Source: Zanthoxylum bungeanum (lineage: Eukaryota; Streptophyta; Magnoliopsida; Sapindales; Rutaceae). Taken from it: a DNA stretch of 64,000 nucleotides. Below the pieces are notes generated by a model. That model was not told the origin of the DNA and did no database searches. It worked only from the letters and a program-made list of their open reading frames with translations. The translations under genes were made by a program, and so were the position numbers. Positions 1 to 13,485 of this stretch are shown here, in pieces (positions within the stretch are counted from its first letter, which is position 1; each line of letters begins with the position of its first letter). Where the stretch lies: assembly GCA_019454045.1 (NCBI GenBank), contig SKCR01021112.1:1-64000 (forward strand), given 5' to 3'.

Positions 1-1680
1 ACTTCAAAGCTACCATTGGATTCCAATGACAAAGATTGATTTTAATTTTTGGAGTTTAAAGAGTCAAGAGTGTAATTAGTATAATATGATTTGAGTAATT
101 TTATATCAATCTGCAGGGTTTCCTACAATCGAAATATTATATTTAATTATTTATACCCACTTGTATTGTAATTGGACATTTTTTTATTGTGCCATGTATA
201 TTATAGAGAGGCGTTATACTTTATAGTCGTTCACTTTAAACAGTTTTGGTACAAAATCAAAGCTAATAATTGTATTTGATACCAATAATGAAGTAGTCAA
301 GTCTGCCGTGGGCTTCTTCCTATACAAGGAAAAATCTTATAATTTATTTACCTTATAATACTGATTATGTAGTAATCAACTTTCATTAGATAAACCACCA
401 ACATAAAATCAAATCAAAATTAGAACTCAATACCAAAGCTTCGATCCATTTAGACCTCATAATCGGTTTGTCGGATTTACAAATTCTGATCTCATCTCGA
501 ATTCATTTGATTTTTAAATCGGGATAAAATTTCGGCTCGAGGATGGTTTAAGATCCAAATTTTGAAAGGAATAAGAAATTTTTTAAGAAATAAATTGAGA
601 TTCTAAGATAAAATTAATCATAAATCATAGCCTTATAAAAATAGTCACAAATCTCAACCTTATTTTTTTGGAACACAAAATTATCTCGAATCCCGATTAA
701 AATTTTTAATCATATATAAATCATCTCAAATTTTATATCAAATGATATGAAGATTTGATGGAAATAAGAAATTTTCTATCCTAAATAGCTAGATTCATTT
801 AATAAACAGAAAAAACAAACACACACCAAAATAGTTAAAATGACGTGTGCAACTGGATCTGGAGGGCTCCCGTTTATTTTATATTAGAACCCGTTTCAGT
901 ATAATCTGGATCGTTTAATTTTGATCCAAAGAAAATAATTTTCTCTCTCCAATTTTTTTTCATCCAACGGCTCCAGATCCCAGCAACTATCCAAGTGTAC
1001 AGAACGTGCGTGCAGGAGCGGGGACGCAATCGTCATTGTCATACAAGACAAGGACAGCTGTTCCTTTCATCTACAAAGCTCTTGTCAATTTGTACAATAT
1101 ATACTTGCTGTATATTGTTAGTACGTTAATTATATACATACTATATAATATAACAATTCTAAAAAAGATAAAACGAAAAAAGATTTTTCATTTATTTCCC
1201 TAATTAAATTATAAATTATTAAAAAAAAACAAAATTTTAATTTAATTTCATGTTTGGCCGTGGATTTCTCTCTATCCACCCATCCATCTCTCTAGTATCC
1301 AATCCATCCACTCGTGTATTTGCTTTTGTTTTGCTACCACCACCTTAAAGCAGAGGGGAGAGAGTTGGACGCCCATACGACGGCGTACGGGGTAGCACCA
1401 GGCCCTGTTTTTGCGGCCTGGTTCGGTTTCATGGATTCTTCTTCTCCTTTCCAAGGTCGCTTCGTTCCCACGGCAATTGTACTTTTGATTAAATTCCCAG
1501 TGAAGTGAAAGTTCGATTCGTAAAAAAAAAAAGTTTTCATTTTTATATTAATTTTTTGTTCAATTAACTCTGGCGGACCTAAAGGGGACTCAAGCGTTTC
1601 TAAGATTTTCTTCGATTATAGCAGATCGATTCGATTTCAAATCAAAGAAAAAGAAGAGGAGAGGGATTTACCAGGCGAGG
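1..1680. other. AT-rich intergenic DNA and presumed upstream region of the GATL gene
   Basis: No coding or repeat structure is convincing here. A pyrimidine-rich patch at about 1266-1296 and a purine-rich leader at about 1640-1665 just before the ATG are typical of plant 5' regions. No TATA box could be placed with confidence; the AT content makes many chance matches. Confidence 0.5.
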
Positions 1681-2787
1681 ATGCTTTGGATTATGAGATT
1701 TTCTGGTTTTGTCTCAGCCGCTATGGTCATGATCGTTCTCTCTCCTTCTCTCCAATCGTTTCCTCCTGCCGAAGCCATTAGATCCTCCAGCCTCGATAGC
1801 TACCTGCGGTTACCTTCACAGGTGTCGGCCGTTGATTCGCTCGATAGGTTTTCTTTTCGGAAGGCCTCCGTATTCCGCAATGCAGATGAATGTGGTTCCA
1901 CTTCTGACAAAATCAACGGCGGGGGAGCCAGCGTTTGTGATCCTTCTCTGGTTCACGTCGCGATTACTCTTGATGTTGAGTACCTCCGTGGCTCAATCGC
2001 CGCCGTTCATTCCATTTTACAACACTCCACGTGTCCGGAGAATTTTTTCTTCCATTTTTTGGTCTCCGAGACCAATCTGGAAACCCTAGTGAGATCCACT
2101 TTCCCACAATTGAACTTCAAGGTGTATTATTTCGACCCGAATATTGTACGGAACCTGATCTCCACTTCCGTTAGGCAAGCGCTTGAACAGCCGTTAAATT
2201 ACGCCAGAAATTATTTAGCTGATCTTCTGGAGACGTGTGTTCGTAGAGTGATTTATTTGGATTCCGATTTAGTAGTGGTTGATGATATTGCAAAACTTTG
2301 GAATACAAGTTTGGGTTCAAGAACAATCGGGGCTCCTGAATACTGCCACGCAAACTTTACCAAATATTTCACGGCGACGTTTTGGCGTGAGAAGCGATTT
2401 TCCGCTACTTTTAACGGAAGGAAGCCGTGTTATTTCAATACTGGAGTTATGGTCATAGATCTGGTGAAGTGGAGGCGGGTCGGGTATACGAAGCGGATTG
2501 AGAGGTGGATGGAGATCCAGAAGAGTGACCGGATCTATGAGCTCGGTTCACTGCCTCCGTTCCTTTTGGTTTTTGCGGGACACGTGGCGCCAATGGAACA
2601 CAGGTGGAACCAGCATGGGTTAGGTGGGGATAACGTGCGTGGCAGCTGCCGTAACCTACACCCTGGTCCGGTTAGCTTACTACATTGGTCCGGTAGCGGG
2701 AAGCCGTGGCTCAGGCTTGACTCCAGGCGGCCCTGCCCGCTTGACGCACTATGGGCGCCCTATGATCTGTACGGACACTCAAATTGA
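1681..2787 (+). CDS. GATL: GATL-type galacturonosyltransferase-like protein (glycosyltransferase family GT8)
   Basis: A single 368-codon exon. Residues about 8-22 are hydrophobic, followed by a Ser/Pro-rich stretch, which fits an N-terminal secretory signal rather than a long stem. The GT8 core starts near residue 90 ([14 protein letters not shown]). The donor- and metal-binding DxD lies in [11 protein letters not shown] (D194, D196). The GT8 C-terminal motif HxxGxxKPW is H335-W343. Other family hallmarks are [41 protein letters not shown] and the ending LWAPYDLY. Length and lack of introns match plant GATL proteins, which act in the Golgi/ER in pectin or xylan synthesis (PARVUS/GATL1 is the best known). 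M5 is an alternative start. No frameshift or missing motif is seen. The exact GATL subgroup is not resolved. This is the only intact host gene in the window. Confidence 0.95.
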   Translation: MLWIMRFSGFVSAAMVMIVLSPSLQSFPPAEAIRSSSLDSYLRLPSQVSAVDSLDRFSFRKASVFRNADECGSTSDKINGGGASVCDPSLVHVAITLDVEYLRGSIAAVHSILQHSTCPENFFFHFLVSETNLETLVRSTFPQLNFKVYYFDPNIVRNLISTSVRQALEQPLNYARNYLADLLETCVRRVIYLDSDLVVVDDIAKLWNTSLGSRTIGAPEYCHANFTKYFTATFWREKRFSATFNGRKPCYFNTGVMVIDLVKWRRVGYTKRIERWMEIQKSDRIYELGSLPPFLLVFAGHVAPMEHRWNQHGLGGDNVRGSCRNLHPGPVSLLHWSGSGKPWLRLDSRRPCPLDALWAPYDLYGHSN

Positions 2788-5700
2788 ATCATCTTCTCGC
2801 GGTGGTGTAGACCCCGGTAAATTCCATTCGAGGACTTCTTTTTCTTTTTCTTTTAATTTTCTTTTTCTTTTTTTTTAAATTTTTTCACTTCATTAATTTG
2901 TGCCTTCTTTATTTTCTCTTTACTTTGATTGAGGACTCATTTATTTTTTTTAAACATTTGTCATAAAACTCATTTCTTGTATTTTATCATCACTGTCTAT
3001 GAAAATAAAACGGAAAAATAGTGATATTCATTTTGTTATTACTTGTTACACATTTGGGTAGTAGTGTGCTCAGTTTACTTGAATTGAGTTAAAATTGTGG
3101 TTGAAATGACAACTTGCCTTTTGAATTTTACTCGATTAGCAAATAGGAACTAGCTAAGAGAAAAATATTTATTTAATTGCATCAATCAAGGCTGGTGTCG
3201 GTCTTAGGCCTAGCTGTTATTTACATGGGCATTTCATATCATTGTTTGTATTTGTAGGTAATTTTCATATATTTTTGGTTTTCCTGAAATGCCCTCAGAC
3301 TGATTTGAGGGAAGCTATCTGGTTAAAGGTTGTTAAAACAATCGCTCAAATAATTTTATATATTAGATAAATTTTGATATGTTTAACTAATTAATTTGTC
3401 TTTTAATTGATTTAAGGCAAAAACCTTGTCCTTAATCCCTCCTTTGACCTATGCTTCGAAGATATTTCATTTATTTGGTAGGCCACTTAGGCAAATGTGA
3501 AAGCATTTTCGTATGGCACTTGAAAAGAATAGATCAGCATTTTTTTATTATTCCTGTTCTGTTTTTTGGCCTTATGCACTTCATTTTCCTGTCACTTGGA
3601 AGAACATATAAGCCATAAAATGATAATAGGAATAAATGTATGAACAACAATTGTAATGAGCAAAAGGTGGAGGGGGGGCATGTGAGTCGAAGTGGTTTGT
3701 TGGTTGTCCATTTTCTTTCATGGCCAAAAGGAACCGACTAGAGTAGGTTTGCTCTCTCGGAGCATCTCCAATAACGCGTTTTTAATTTAGAAAGTGAATT
3801 TACTTCAACAATATTCTACATATCTCTTATCAACTCCGACATAATATAAAATATTTTATAATGTATATATATAATATTAATTGATTAGTTTTATTTATGA
3901 TAATATTGATTATTGTATAAGCCATTATTTAGAATATGGGTTATTGTTGAAGATTAAAATTGGTGATAGCAGCCACGTCGAAGGGTAAAGGGTTCCTTTT
4001 ATTTATTTATTTATTAAGTTTAATTTGGTGGCAGCTGCTGATGACTTGTGAAGTAGCACCCACTCTGTCGCTTGCGCACTTGGGTGGCATTGGCAATTCC
4101 TAATTGTCTTTTTTGTTCTTGTTGATTGATTGAACAATGTATGATTTGTGTATTTATTAATGAAATATATAGTTAAAATAATAGCGATTGGGTTAATGTT
4201 AGTATAAGTTAAGAAGCTGAACAATCACAATTAATGGTGGCACGAACAAGGGACCCGTCTCTCTTTGTTGCCTAAGAAGTGTCCAAATAGGAATGGGGAC
4301 CGATTCCTTCCCCTGGTATCACACGTGGCCAGTTGCTTTCAGTCTCGTAGAATCAACGGGTTACGTGTGGGTTAGTCGGCAATACTTTTCGAGGTGGCAA
4401 TATAGTATTTATTTGTCATATGATTATCTCATAAATAAATATTTATTTTATATAAATTTATTCGTGTTAAATCATTATATACATATATATATATATATTA
4501 TTCGTGTTAATAAATGTGTTGAAATATTATAACACGAATATTATTGACATGGTATATGTAGGTATGTCCATATTCGTGATGAGATTGTTTTTACACTCAT
4601 CATCTCATGTTTGGTTTCAGTATAAAGACGAGTGTATTTTGTTTATTTTTTGTTGTTTCTTTTCGTGTGAGAGTATTTCAAGTCTGAATTGGGACCCAGC
4701 AACAAACGCTGGGGCCTACTAGTTTAGGTGGTGAAATAATAAAAGAGAAATCTGACTTTGACAGATCTTTTGTCCCCCATTACTCTAATCATATGCTAAT
4801 GTAATTGTTTGTTTGAATCATTTGGTTATGGTTAGATGGTTATAGATGCGGGCAAGAGAGCTGGCGTTGGATTTTGACCCAAACGACAAAATTAGAATTA
4901 TTAAAACGTCGTTTGGATTTACCAATTCAATCGGAATAGTACAACTGATCGAATCAATTTGAACCTTTGAGATCACTTATCCGGTTATGAAAAGACTAAC
5001 AAATACATACACTTGCACTGCCTAAAACTTGAACACTGAACAGAAGCAGCTTTTGTATAATCAGTGTGTTTTCTGGAGATTGACCATATTGATCCCCAAG
5101 GTGTTTTGAGTTTTGCTGATTGTGTAGAGCTTGGCACCAAATAGATGGATATAAGAGTGCTTTTGTTATTTTGTGTGGAGGCAAAGAGTTAGGTTATTCA
5201 TGTGGAAGGAATTGGACCTTGATATTTTGTTAGGCAGATATTATTTTTTTCTAGGTAAAATTAATAATAGCTCCACGACACATACTATTGGTCCTCGTTT
5301 AGGATACGGTTTTTTTAATAAGTGAATGAAGAGAAAGGCTTATATGTGTCCGGCGTATCAGTTCAGCAAGATCAATTTTGGCATAGCATGATTGAGCTTA
5401 CTGAGTTAATGTCGTGGTTTGGTGGTGTATGGCCCAAGATCTCAATTGAATCAAGAGATTGCGTTCTTGTAAGAGTCTAGGACAGCCGAGCCTCTTACCT
5501 GTGCCGCTTAAGTTCGGAAGGAGTGATTTGACAGTGAGATTTCCAACGATTTAAAAAAAAAAAATTGATGTCAGACGCATACAACTCCTTATAAATGGGT
5601 TGCCAAATCATCTAAAATGCACTATTTAGTTGTTAAATTATCGGAACCTCAACAAAATAGTTCTTTCTGGCGGAGCCATATTCATGCGAGTAGGAGACAA

Positions 5701-6158
5701 TTACCTCTGTTTGATGTAAAATTTTATTAAAATATCTCATATCAATTAATAAAAAATATAGTTTATTGATAAGATAATTTTAATATGAAAAGTATTTATA
5801 ATTTTGGTGCTCTTTCAATTGACGTGTCTGGTAAACATGAGTTTCTGCATTTTCGACATAGTTGATTGTTTCATGTTGTGCTGCCTCTGGTGGGTATAAA
5901 GTCTATAACTTTGTGAAACAAAATGAGTTTAATAATTTTAGTATCTGGGGGAATAAAAACGTTTTGTTGCTGCCAATTTGAGGCATATGTTTGGAAAAGG
6001 AATAAAAGAAGAACAGAAGGAAGCACACATTATTGTAGTATAAATAAGATTATTGGGCCTTCTGAAAGGCCTTTACAGCTAGAAACAGCCATTCCCCGCT
6101 TTAGTTGATTTCGGGAATAAGGGACCATCAACTGTCTATGGTCCTCCTCCACCACCAC
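2788..6158. other. 3' flank of GATL and AT-rich intergenic DNA
   Basis: A T-rich tract follows the stop codon, and candidate poly(A) signals (AATAAA-like) occur near 3003-3010. No other gene is recognisable. A short open stretch at about 5343-5480 (+) has higher GC and reads through about 45 codons, but I do not recognise it. Confidence 0.5.
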
Positions 6159-6161
6159 CAC

Positions 6162-6198
<37 letters not shown>
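6159..6198. repeat. (ATT)n microsatellite
   Basis: About 13 uninterrupted TTA/ATT triplets lie in intergenic DNA, directly after a short CCA/CCT-rich run (about 6141-6158). Confidence 0.9.
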
Positions 6199-6290
6199 TT
6201 AATGAGGACTTCTGAAAAATATATTTGATGGAACGTAGTTATAACATATTAAGTTTGATTATTTTTTTTCGAGGATTTAAATTTTGTGGA

Positions 6291-6688
6291 TTAAGGATAT
6301 GTTTGAATTGATGGAAGTTGATGGTTTATAATGGAATGTAACCCAATAGAATGGAATGGAGCTGAATGAGATATAATATACTATAATCTTATTGAGAAAA
6401 AAATGAGATGTTAATTGTTCCAAAATATTGTCCGGTAAATAAATAGTAATTGAAGGGAATGTAACTAAAAATATTTTAAAGACAATTATGCCCTTTTAAT
6501 TTCTAAAAGTAAAAAAAAAAACAAATATTTTAATGTTATGTTTTCAAAAGATAAATTTATCTTCACAAGTAATGTTATTTTTTTAAGTTACATTTCTTCC
6601 TCACACTCCGATTTGGGCTGCTCATTTTTTCAATGGCTTAAGACCCCTTTTTATTACACTTCATTCCATCAATCTAAACATAATCTAA
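6291..6688. mobile_element. MITE-like element with imperfect terminal inverted repeats
   Basis: The left end (6291-6316, containing GTTTGAATTGATGGAA) pairs with the inverted right end (6664-6688, containing TTCCATCAATCTAAACATAA) over about 25 bp with a few mismatches. The interior also has partial inverted symmetry (GAGCTGAATGAG near 6360 against GGCTGCTCATT near 6616). There is no coding capacity and no clear target-site duplication, so the superfamily is not assigned. Confidence 0.5.
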
Positions 6689-6825
6689 GGGTTTTAGGAG
6701 GAATTGCATGTGAAAATTAATGTAGATATAACAAGTGAAGCCCAAATTTTACTAGGAATTAAGAAAGGAATGTCTACAGTTATGGTGTTGCTGGTTTTCC
6801 TCTTCTAAGAATAAGATTAATCTTG

Positions 6826-7249
6826 AATAACTTTATAAAATCAGCCTTCTTAATTACTAGTATACCGCATATTTAATATATTAATAAAAAAGAGATTATG
6901 GTATTCATTCATAAAGAATGACAGTTTTACCTTGTAAAATAATAAGAACTCAGTAAGAGACCAACTTGGTTTTTGAACTTCTTTGAAAAACAAGCTCTGT
7001 TGGCCCGTTTGCCGTTGATAATATTGAAAGGCTTTTAAGGGCGTTGATCGGGAGTTTTGGTTTTGAGAATATGGTTTGAAAATCAGTATTTTATTTCAAA
7101 AGATTTATTTTACAAACCGCCTCTGAAAGGCCAGTTTTACAGACCCTTACTCACCTTTTTTTAGTCTTTGGTATCAGTGGTTTTTTTTATTAATATATTA
7201 TATATGCAGTATACTACTGATTTGCGAAGGCTGACTTTATAAAGTTATT
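6826..7249. mobile_element. Long inverted-repeat element (MITE-like)
   Basis: About 75 bp at 6826-6905 (starting AATAACTTTATAAAATCAGC) recurs in inverted form at about 7172-7249 (ending GCTGACTTTATAAAGTTATT) with roughly 80 percent identity, including the AT-rich core TTAATATATTAATAAAAAA. The element is about 424 bp. No target-site duplication is evident and it encodes nothing. A second short inverted repeat (ACAGTTTTACCTTGT / CCAGTTTTACAGACC region) lies inside. Confidence 0.65.
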
Positions 7250-7599
7250 ATATGCATTTCCATAAAAAATATTTTGATATGAGTTTATTTGTTAATAAGT
7301 TTATAGAATATTTTGGCTTATTACACTGGACAAATAGAAATAGACTTATAAAATTAAGAAACTAAGAAATAGATCACAGCTGTTTTTAGCAGAATCATTA
7401 TTAGACATACCACCTGAGTTTCGTAATAAAGAAGAAATAGCAATTCAACAAAAAAAAAAAAAAAAAAATACTCAGATCAATAATAGAAGTTTTAAACGAT
7501 ATAATAGATTTTGGTAACCCCGATTTTTAAAGTGGCATGAATTTTCAAAAATTAGAATATTTAGATCTTGAAATAAGTAACTATAGACAGACAAAAGTT
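7250..7599. other. AT-rich intergenic DNA left of the nested complex
   Basis: AT-rich, with a poly(A) tract at 7450-7468. Nothing else is seen. Confidence 0.5.
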
Positions 7600-7604
7600 A
7601 GTTT

Positions 7605-8068
7605 TGTTGGAGTTGGTGCTTGAAGTGTTAATCCGAATTATACATTTTATTATTTATTAATAAAATAACTACATTTTCATTTTATACTTTATTAATGATA
7701 CTATCATTATGCGTATTAGATTGATGTATAGATATACTAAGAATGACATCGACCTTAGAATAGTCTTGTAGTAATAATAGACACTAGGTGGTCGACAATG
7801 AGATAAATATTTCTATGGTAAATTATTCTTAAAGTATATATATTCATAGTCGTTGATTTTGGAATACGGTAGAATTTCTATAACTTAGAAGACTAGCACA
7901 TGTCGTATATTGAAATTGGAGTTTCAATGGTTAACTCGATGTATAATGAGTTAGGAAACTCGTATAGACGTGTGGGTATTGGTTGGACCGAATATTGAAT
8001 AACTCACAAGTGATTCCTAATAGTTGGAAGTACACACCACTGTCAATAGGAATCTCCTCGAGTCGAGT
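7605..8068 (+). mobile_element. Level-1 solo LTR, segment 1 of 3
   Basis: Begins TGTTGGAGTTGGTGCTTGAA, with TSD AGTTT at 7600-7604. The same AGTTT follows the far end of this LTR at 53087-53091, 45 kb away. Segment 1 stops where the level-2 solo LTR entered at CGAGT (8064-8068). It aligns with the reverse complement of the right end of that solo LTR, for example GTCAATAGGAATC followed by CTCGAGTCGAGT, so the two are related families. No internal domain was found; the summed LTR length is about 2.45 kb. Confidence 0.8.
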
Positions 8069-10539
8069 TGTTGAGGTTTTAGCGCGGGAGCAACGGAGGC
8101 GCGCGGTTCTGACGAAATCGTAATTTTAAAAACTTTTAAAGTTACCAAATAAATTATTTAATATCCAATATGAAAAATTCACTCTTATTTCACCTAAACA
8201 TATTTATTCGATATAAATAACGACATAAATAAGTAAGAAACACCACGAAACTCTTATGAAAACGTTTTTCCGCAAAATGACATAAAACATGTTTTTATCC
8301 GAACCGACCAATCAATACACATGGGGGCTGCCCAGGTCAGCCCCAATAGTACTGGGCAATTCATGGGCTGCCCGAATAGTGGCTAATTCACTGTTTGGAC
8401 AGCGGACACCCTGGTAAGTCTGAAACTCACCTGATAACGCCGTTTTTCACCGTTTTCGCGTATTTCAACTCCGAAATAATTTCCGATAATTGTTCCAATA
8501 CCCAAAACAAATCCAATATATTTATACAACATACTTTTTATCACCAAAATCACAGAATTTTCGGATCTGATTTGGTAACTAAAAATATCATTTTTCATGC
8601 TTTAAATCCAATTTTCTCAACAGTAATCATATTAATAGTTACACCAACCAAAGTCACCACAAATGAAGAACTCAAGAACAATTCTAGGAGTTACAAGAGT
8701 GGTCAAACACTCTAGAATGGCAACAAGTCATCAAATGATAAAATTGAACTAATATTACACTAATATTATTCAATCAAATTTCACACATGCATTTAGCCTC
8801 CAAATCCATCATCCAAATCAAAAGGCCCCAAAATCTAAGAAAGGAAGAAACCCTAGAACTATTCTAGATGTTCAAGAATAAGAAACAAGCTTTTTAAATT
8901 TAAGATTACCTTAAAATCTCAGAATTCCTTAAACTTCCTTCTTGATTTCTTCACTTTCTTGTTTCTTCAAACAAATTTTTGGGAGCATTATTAAAGATGA
9001 GATTCGGCCATAGCTTTTAAGTGAAAGAGAAAATAAAATTTTTCAACTTAAAAATTAGGCCAAACCGACTTTGGAGGGGTATTTTAGTCTTTTAGTCATT
9101 TTAATGAAATTAAATAATAATAAGCTTTAAGTTAACAAATCCAATTTGTAAACTTTAAGCTTAATAGAATCATGTCACATGTAACCAATAATAATCAAAC
9201 ATATTGCATAACAATTATGTCATATTGAAATAATTTAATTATCTAGATATTTAACACTTAAACATCTAAATAATTAATTAATGCGATTATTATTATATAT
9301 GTATTTTTATTTACATTAAATAACAAATACATATATTAATGGCATGTGTCAAAGTCTCATTTGACAATTAATTAATATGTATCAAATACAAATACACATT
9401 AATTATTAATTGATCGAAATGCCCCTAATGCATGTATTTTCATTTAACCGATTAAACAATTCGAATTAACTCATTTAATCCGGTAAAGTATTATGAATAA
9501 TCTATATTATTCATAACGTGTTGCCCAAGTGTTCAACGAGTACACTTAATATTGTGGGACTCTCTGAATTTAGGTTTATCCGTCACGAAATCCAATTTCG
9601 TGTCCATAATTCACCAACTTATGAATTATGACGACCACAGATAATCTCGCTAAACTATGCAAGTCGAGGTCATTACATACGATAATCTCTCTGTCACAGG
9701 CTATCAATATTATACCGGGGATATAGATAAGAATTTCAAATCCCTAAGGTATAATATAGCCGACTTTCAAATTTATGATCTCTAAATAACACTAGGAACT
9801 CGCTTCCAAAGTATACCACGGTCTTGGATTTACTAGATTGCAAATACGTACATGATACATATGCCTTGTACACAGGACTGACAGATTCTATCTGTTACTC
9901 ACAGGATATCATGAGCATCAGTTCACACCCAATGAACAGACAGAGGTCTGATCTAAATAGATCGGTGACGTGACTGCCATCAAAGTGTGGATGATATCTC
10001 ATATATCCATAGTGGTATCTCAAGTCGAATGACCACTATGCTACTCGACTCGAGAAGATTCCTATTGACGTTGGTGTACAATCTATTAGGAAATCTTCGG
10101 TGAGTCGTTTAGTGTTTCTCAAATAAACACCTACACGTCTATACGAGTCTCCAAAGACTCATGGTTCATTGGGATAAACCATCAGACCAAGTCTTGATAT
10201 ACAACATGTACTGGTCTCAGCGGATTTTACTAACCGACATGTGTTAGTAAATCTTGACCATGAACTTTATTTGATAATATACTTATAGTAGTGACACTTC
10301 CCAATGTCAATTACAAACTACTTTGTAACTGTGCACTACAAAATATATTATCGGGTCTTTGTCTAATATATACATATCACTAAATCATATTTAGTTTTAA
10401 TCTAATCGTAATTAGATATATATATATAAGCAAGAAGTACTACCATAAATAAGTAATATTATGGAAAAAATAATTGTTCGTATTCATGAATCGGACATAA
10501 ATATGATCCGAATTGACACTCCGAGCACCAACCCTAACA
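8069..10539 (-). mobile_element. Level-2 solo LTR, inserted in reverse into a related LTR
   Basis: On the minus strand it begins TGTTAGGGTTGGTGCTCGG and ends CTAAAACCTCAACA. The 5-bp duplication CGAGT flanks it at 8064-8068 and 10540-10544. It has no primer-binding site, no coding region and no partner LTR, so it is a solo LTR (2471 bp) left by LTR-LTR recombination. A GC-rich patch with repeated GGGCTGCCC-type words lies at about 8325-8375. Intact TG...CA ends and a perfect TSD indicate it is younger than its host LTR. Confidence 0.85.
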
Positions 10540-10544
10540 CGAGT

Positions 10545-12333
10545 AGCATATGTAATCCTTTGACTATATGATAACATTGATTTTGTGTGAGATCATCCAA
10601 ACTTTGATGCCATGTATGTCAGAAACCTTTCATGGTCTGGGCTCTAGATGTTCGTTGGGTGTGGACCGATGCACTTAGCAATCAAGTGCTAAGCAAGATA
10701 AAATATGTTGGCCCATATGTGTACTATAAGAGGTTTAGATATCCATGTGAGTAAAGCCATGATTCTTAAAGCTTTGGCCAAATCGATCACCTTGGGTGGA
10801 TCACATGAGTTATGAAGAATCATTGACATGAGATGTGCGCCTCAGAAACTTGACGGTGTATTTTATGTTTCCTCAGCACAAGTCGAATAACCTACGACGA
10901 AGAGATTGTTAAACATATGTTATGACATCGACTTGTATAGTTCAGAAAGGTCATTGTGTTCTTAGCAAATTCAGATGTGGCTGAATGCGTACATATTAGC
11001 TAGGCTTATATCACGAACGTGTCTAAACTTAGAGAGTCTCAATATGAAGTGTACTCGTTGAGCACTTGAATAGCCGATTAATTTTGATAAAAGATAATAT
11101 TCGATATTATAATTATTGACTAAGATAATCAAGTGTTATTGGATAACATTGATTATTTACTTTTAACCTAATTAGATTAATTGGATTAATTCAATAATTA
11201 CAGAAATCTGTAATTAAAATCATAATTATCTATATCATTTGAGGATATTATGATAATTGTAAATATGTAATAATATGTGGTTTTGGCTTGATTTAATTGG
11301 ATTAAATCAAACTGGCAAACATTGAACTAATCCATTTCCTAATCATTGTCTTGATTTAATTGGATTAAATCAAAGTGGTAGACAATGGAGATTAGTCACA
11401 CCTAATTATACATATTTGGAAAAATTAGATTAAGCCCACATAAAAGTTGATTTGAACTTTTATTAATTAAAAATTACCTATGTTTTGCTATAAATAGCAA
11501 GCTTTAGGAAGATTTTAATTAAGCAAAGCAAAAGCTTGAGAAAAACTAAATACAAACAAGAATTAGAGAAATTAGCCTAAGTTAGAGAAATGTTTAGAGA
11601 AGTTTTGTGAGGTCTCTACAATATTTAATCTAAGAGAAATCAAGATTGGATCTTGGGGGTGAAGCTTTCTAGAATTGGAATCAAGATTTGATCTTGGAGT
11701 CAAGCTTGCTAATCCTTGAAAGTTCTCCAAATATTTCAACAAGGAGAAGTAAATTGGATCTTTGAATTAACCTTATTAGGTAAGTTTGATCTTCTCCAAA
11801 AGTTATATTTTTCATTAATAAGACATATAGTGTTGAATTATGTATTAGATACATAATGTTGAAATTAGGCTAATTAATTGTGATAGAATGCTTTGGAAGT
11901 ATAAACACAATATGCTTGTAATTGGGTCAAAATTTTATGTTAGACATAGATATAAACTTAGAGTTTAGAATTCTAGATAATATCTTGGAGCTAAGGCTAC
12001 CATTTTAGAATCATTTGACCATATTTGGGTGACCTAGAATTATTCACGAGTCACTTCATTGTGGGATTCTAATTTGGTTTGTGTTTTGGATTCAAAATTT
12101 ACGCAAATGTGTATTTAGAATAAATTTATATTCTTGTAAAAATATTTGATATTTTAAAAAACTTGATTTTTATTCTATAACATGTGTTGATGTTAAAATA
12201 ATTTGGGTATTTTGAAAATTTTTAGGGAAGGTTAGAAGCAATTAGGGTTGAAAACCCTATTGCCTTCATCTCTTTGTTTCCAAAGAGCTGAAGGACTGAA
12301 GGATTAAGAAAAAAGTTACAGTACGCACGCGCT
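10545..12333 (+). mobile_element. Level-1 solo LTR, segment 2 of 3
   Basis: Continues segment 1 directly after the duplicated CGAGT. It aligns with the level-2 solo LTR on the opposite strand at several places, for example AAGTGTACTCGTTGA (about 11046) and TCATCCAAACTTTGATG (about 10585). It ends at the GCGCT target site of element A (12329-12333). No open reading frame is convincing. Confidence 0.8.
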
Positions 12334-13462
12334 AGATAAGTGCATGAAAGTGTACTTTGAACATCATTAATTCGGCTTGATTATCATGTGTTTAATCTTA
12401 ATTATAGTTTATTTTGTGCTTTGTTATTAGGAAGCAATGTAATATGAAGATTAGATCAATTACACATGTTTCGGGACCTTGCGGACGCATCGGAAACGCA
12501 CGAAACGAGCATAAACACAGGAATCATTATCCTGCAAAGTCGGCCACGCGTCGCGACACGGAAGCATTTTCCAGGGTTTTTGGTTAGTTCGTTTTTATGC
12601 AAATAAGAACTTCAGAACTTCCCTATATAACCCAACATCGTCCAAACCCTAAAAATGAGAAAATGAGGAGAAAAAAAGTGAAGAAACACATAACAAAGAG
12701 CCACAAACACAAATTTGAGATTGAAGAACGAAGAAATTTCATACCAGACAAGATGCTGCTGCAATCTCTTCAGGCTATGTTTGTTTCTTCCATGGAGAAC
12801 TAATCTCCTAGGCAAAGCTAAGGATGAACTCTTGTAGTTAAGTTTTTATATTCATGTTGTTGATTCCTAAATACTCTTAAACTTTTAATACAATTGATGT
12901 TTATTATTCTTTATTATCTTTCGTTTTATGAATCCAAAAACTGTGATTATTCAACTTGCATATAGATTCAGTCATGCTTTTTCTATGTGTGATTGGGAAA
13001 TCAAGTTGTGACTGGTAAAGTTGTTTTATGAGTTGGTCTTCTGCTGCAGTATTTCCTGAGGGTATATTGTCGACGTTAGATAGGTCATAATGATAAATTT
13101 GTGTGCTGTTAACATAGAGAAAGTAAATCATTGGTTACATTGGAATTTAATATGTTTAGAATTGAATATCTTTCGATTGTTGGTTTGGGATGTGAAACCT
13201 TCAATTGAGTAATAACATGAATCAATAAATGAATATAGGGATTTGATACAAGAGGGATTCCTGACGCTTTGCTACTTTTCTCTGTCGATATTCTTAAAGT
13301 ATTTTCCATAGTTTTTATCTTATATTATCAAATCAATCTTTATATTTAATTAAGTTGATGCTAACATTTTGTTTAAGTAAATCAGTTCTTTGTAACCATA
13401 TCTCTGAGGAATCGACACCCCAACTATACTGCGATAGCGCAAGTATTTTTTGGGCGTAATCA
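12334..13462 (+). repeat. 5' LTR of element A
   Basis: Matches 51749-52886 throughout. It starts AGATAAGTGCATGAAAG (TGATAAGTGCATG in the 3' copy) and ends GGGCGTAATCA. A TATA-like CCTATATAA lies near 12622. It carries a GC-rich palindromic patch, CCACGCGTCGCGACAC (about 12544). The 3' LTR has a 24-bp longer version with two such palindromes. Small reading frames here are not coding. Confidence 0.85.
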
Positions 13463-13468
13463 AAATTT

Positions 13469-13485
13469 TGCGCCGTTGCCGGGGA
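13469..13485 (+). other. Primer-binding site of element A (tRNA-Asp)
   Basis: TGCGCCGTTGCCGGGGA, six bases after the LTR, is the complement of the 3' end of plant tRNA-Asp (TGGCGCCGTTGCCGGGGA) with one G missing. Intact versions of the same site occur in elements C and E with the same 6-base spacer. Confidence 0.85.

Noticed and set aside
5343..5480. About 45 open codons with higher GC
   Set aside because: I could not assign a family, and no neighbouring exon or splice signal supports it.
4996..6720. Several 60-70 codon frames downstream of GATL
   Set aside because: Composition-driven frames in AT-rich DNA; no motif, no consistent codon use; one lies inside a MITE.
12597..13309. Frames of 66-75 codons in the A LTR (recurring at 52049-52556)
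   Set aside because: LTR sequence; the frames recur only because the LTR does.
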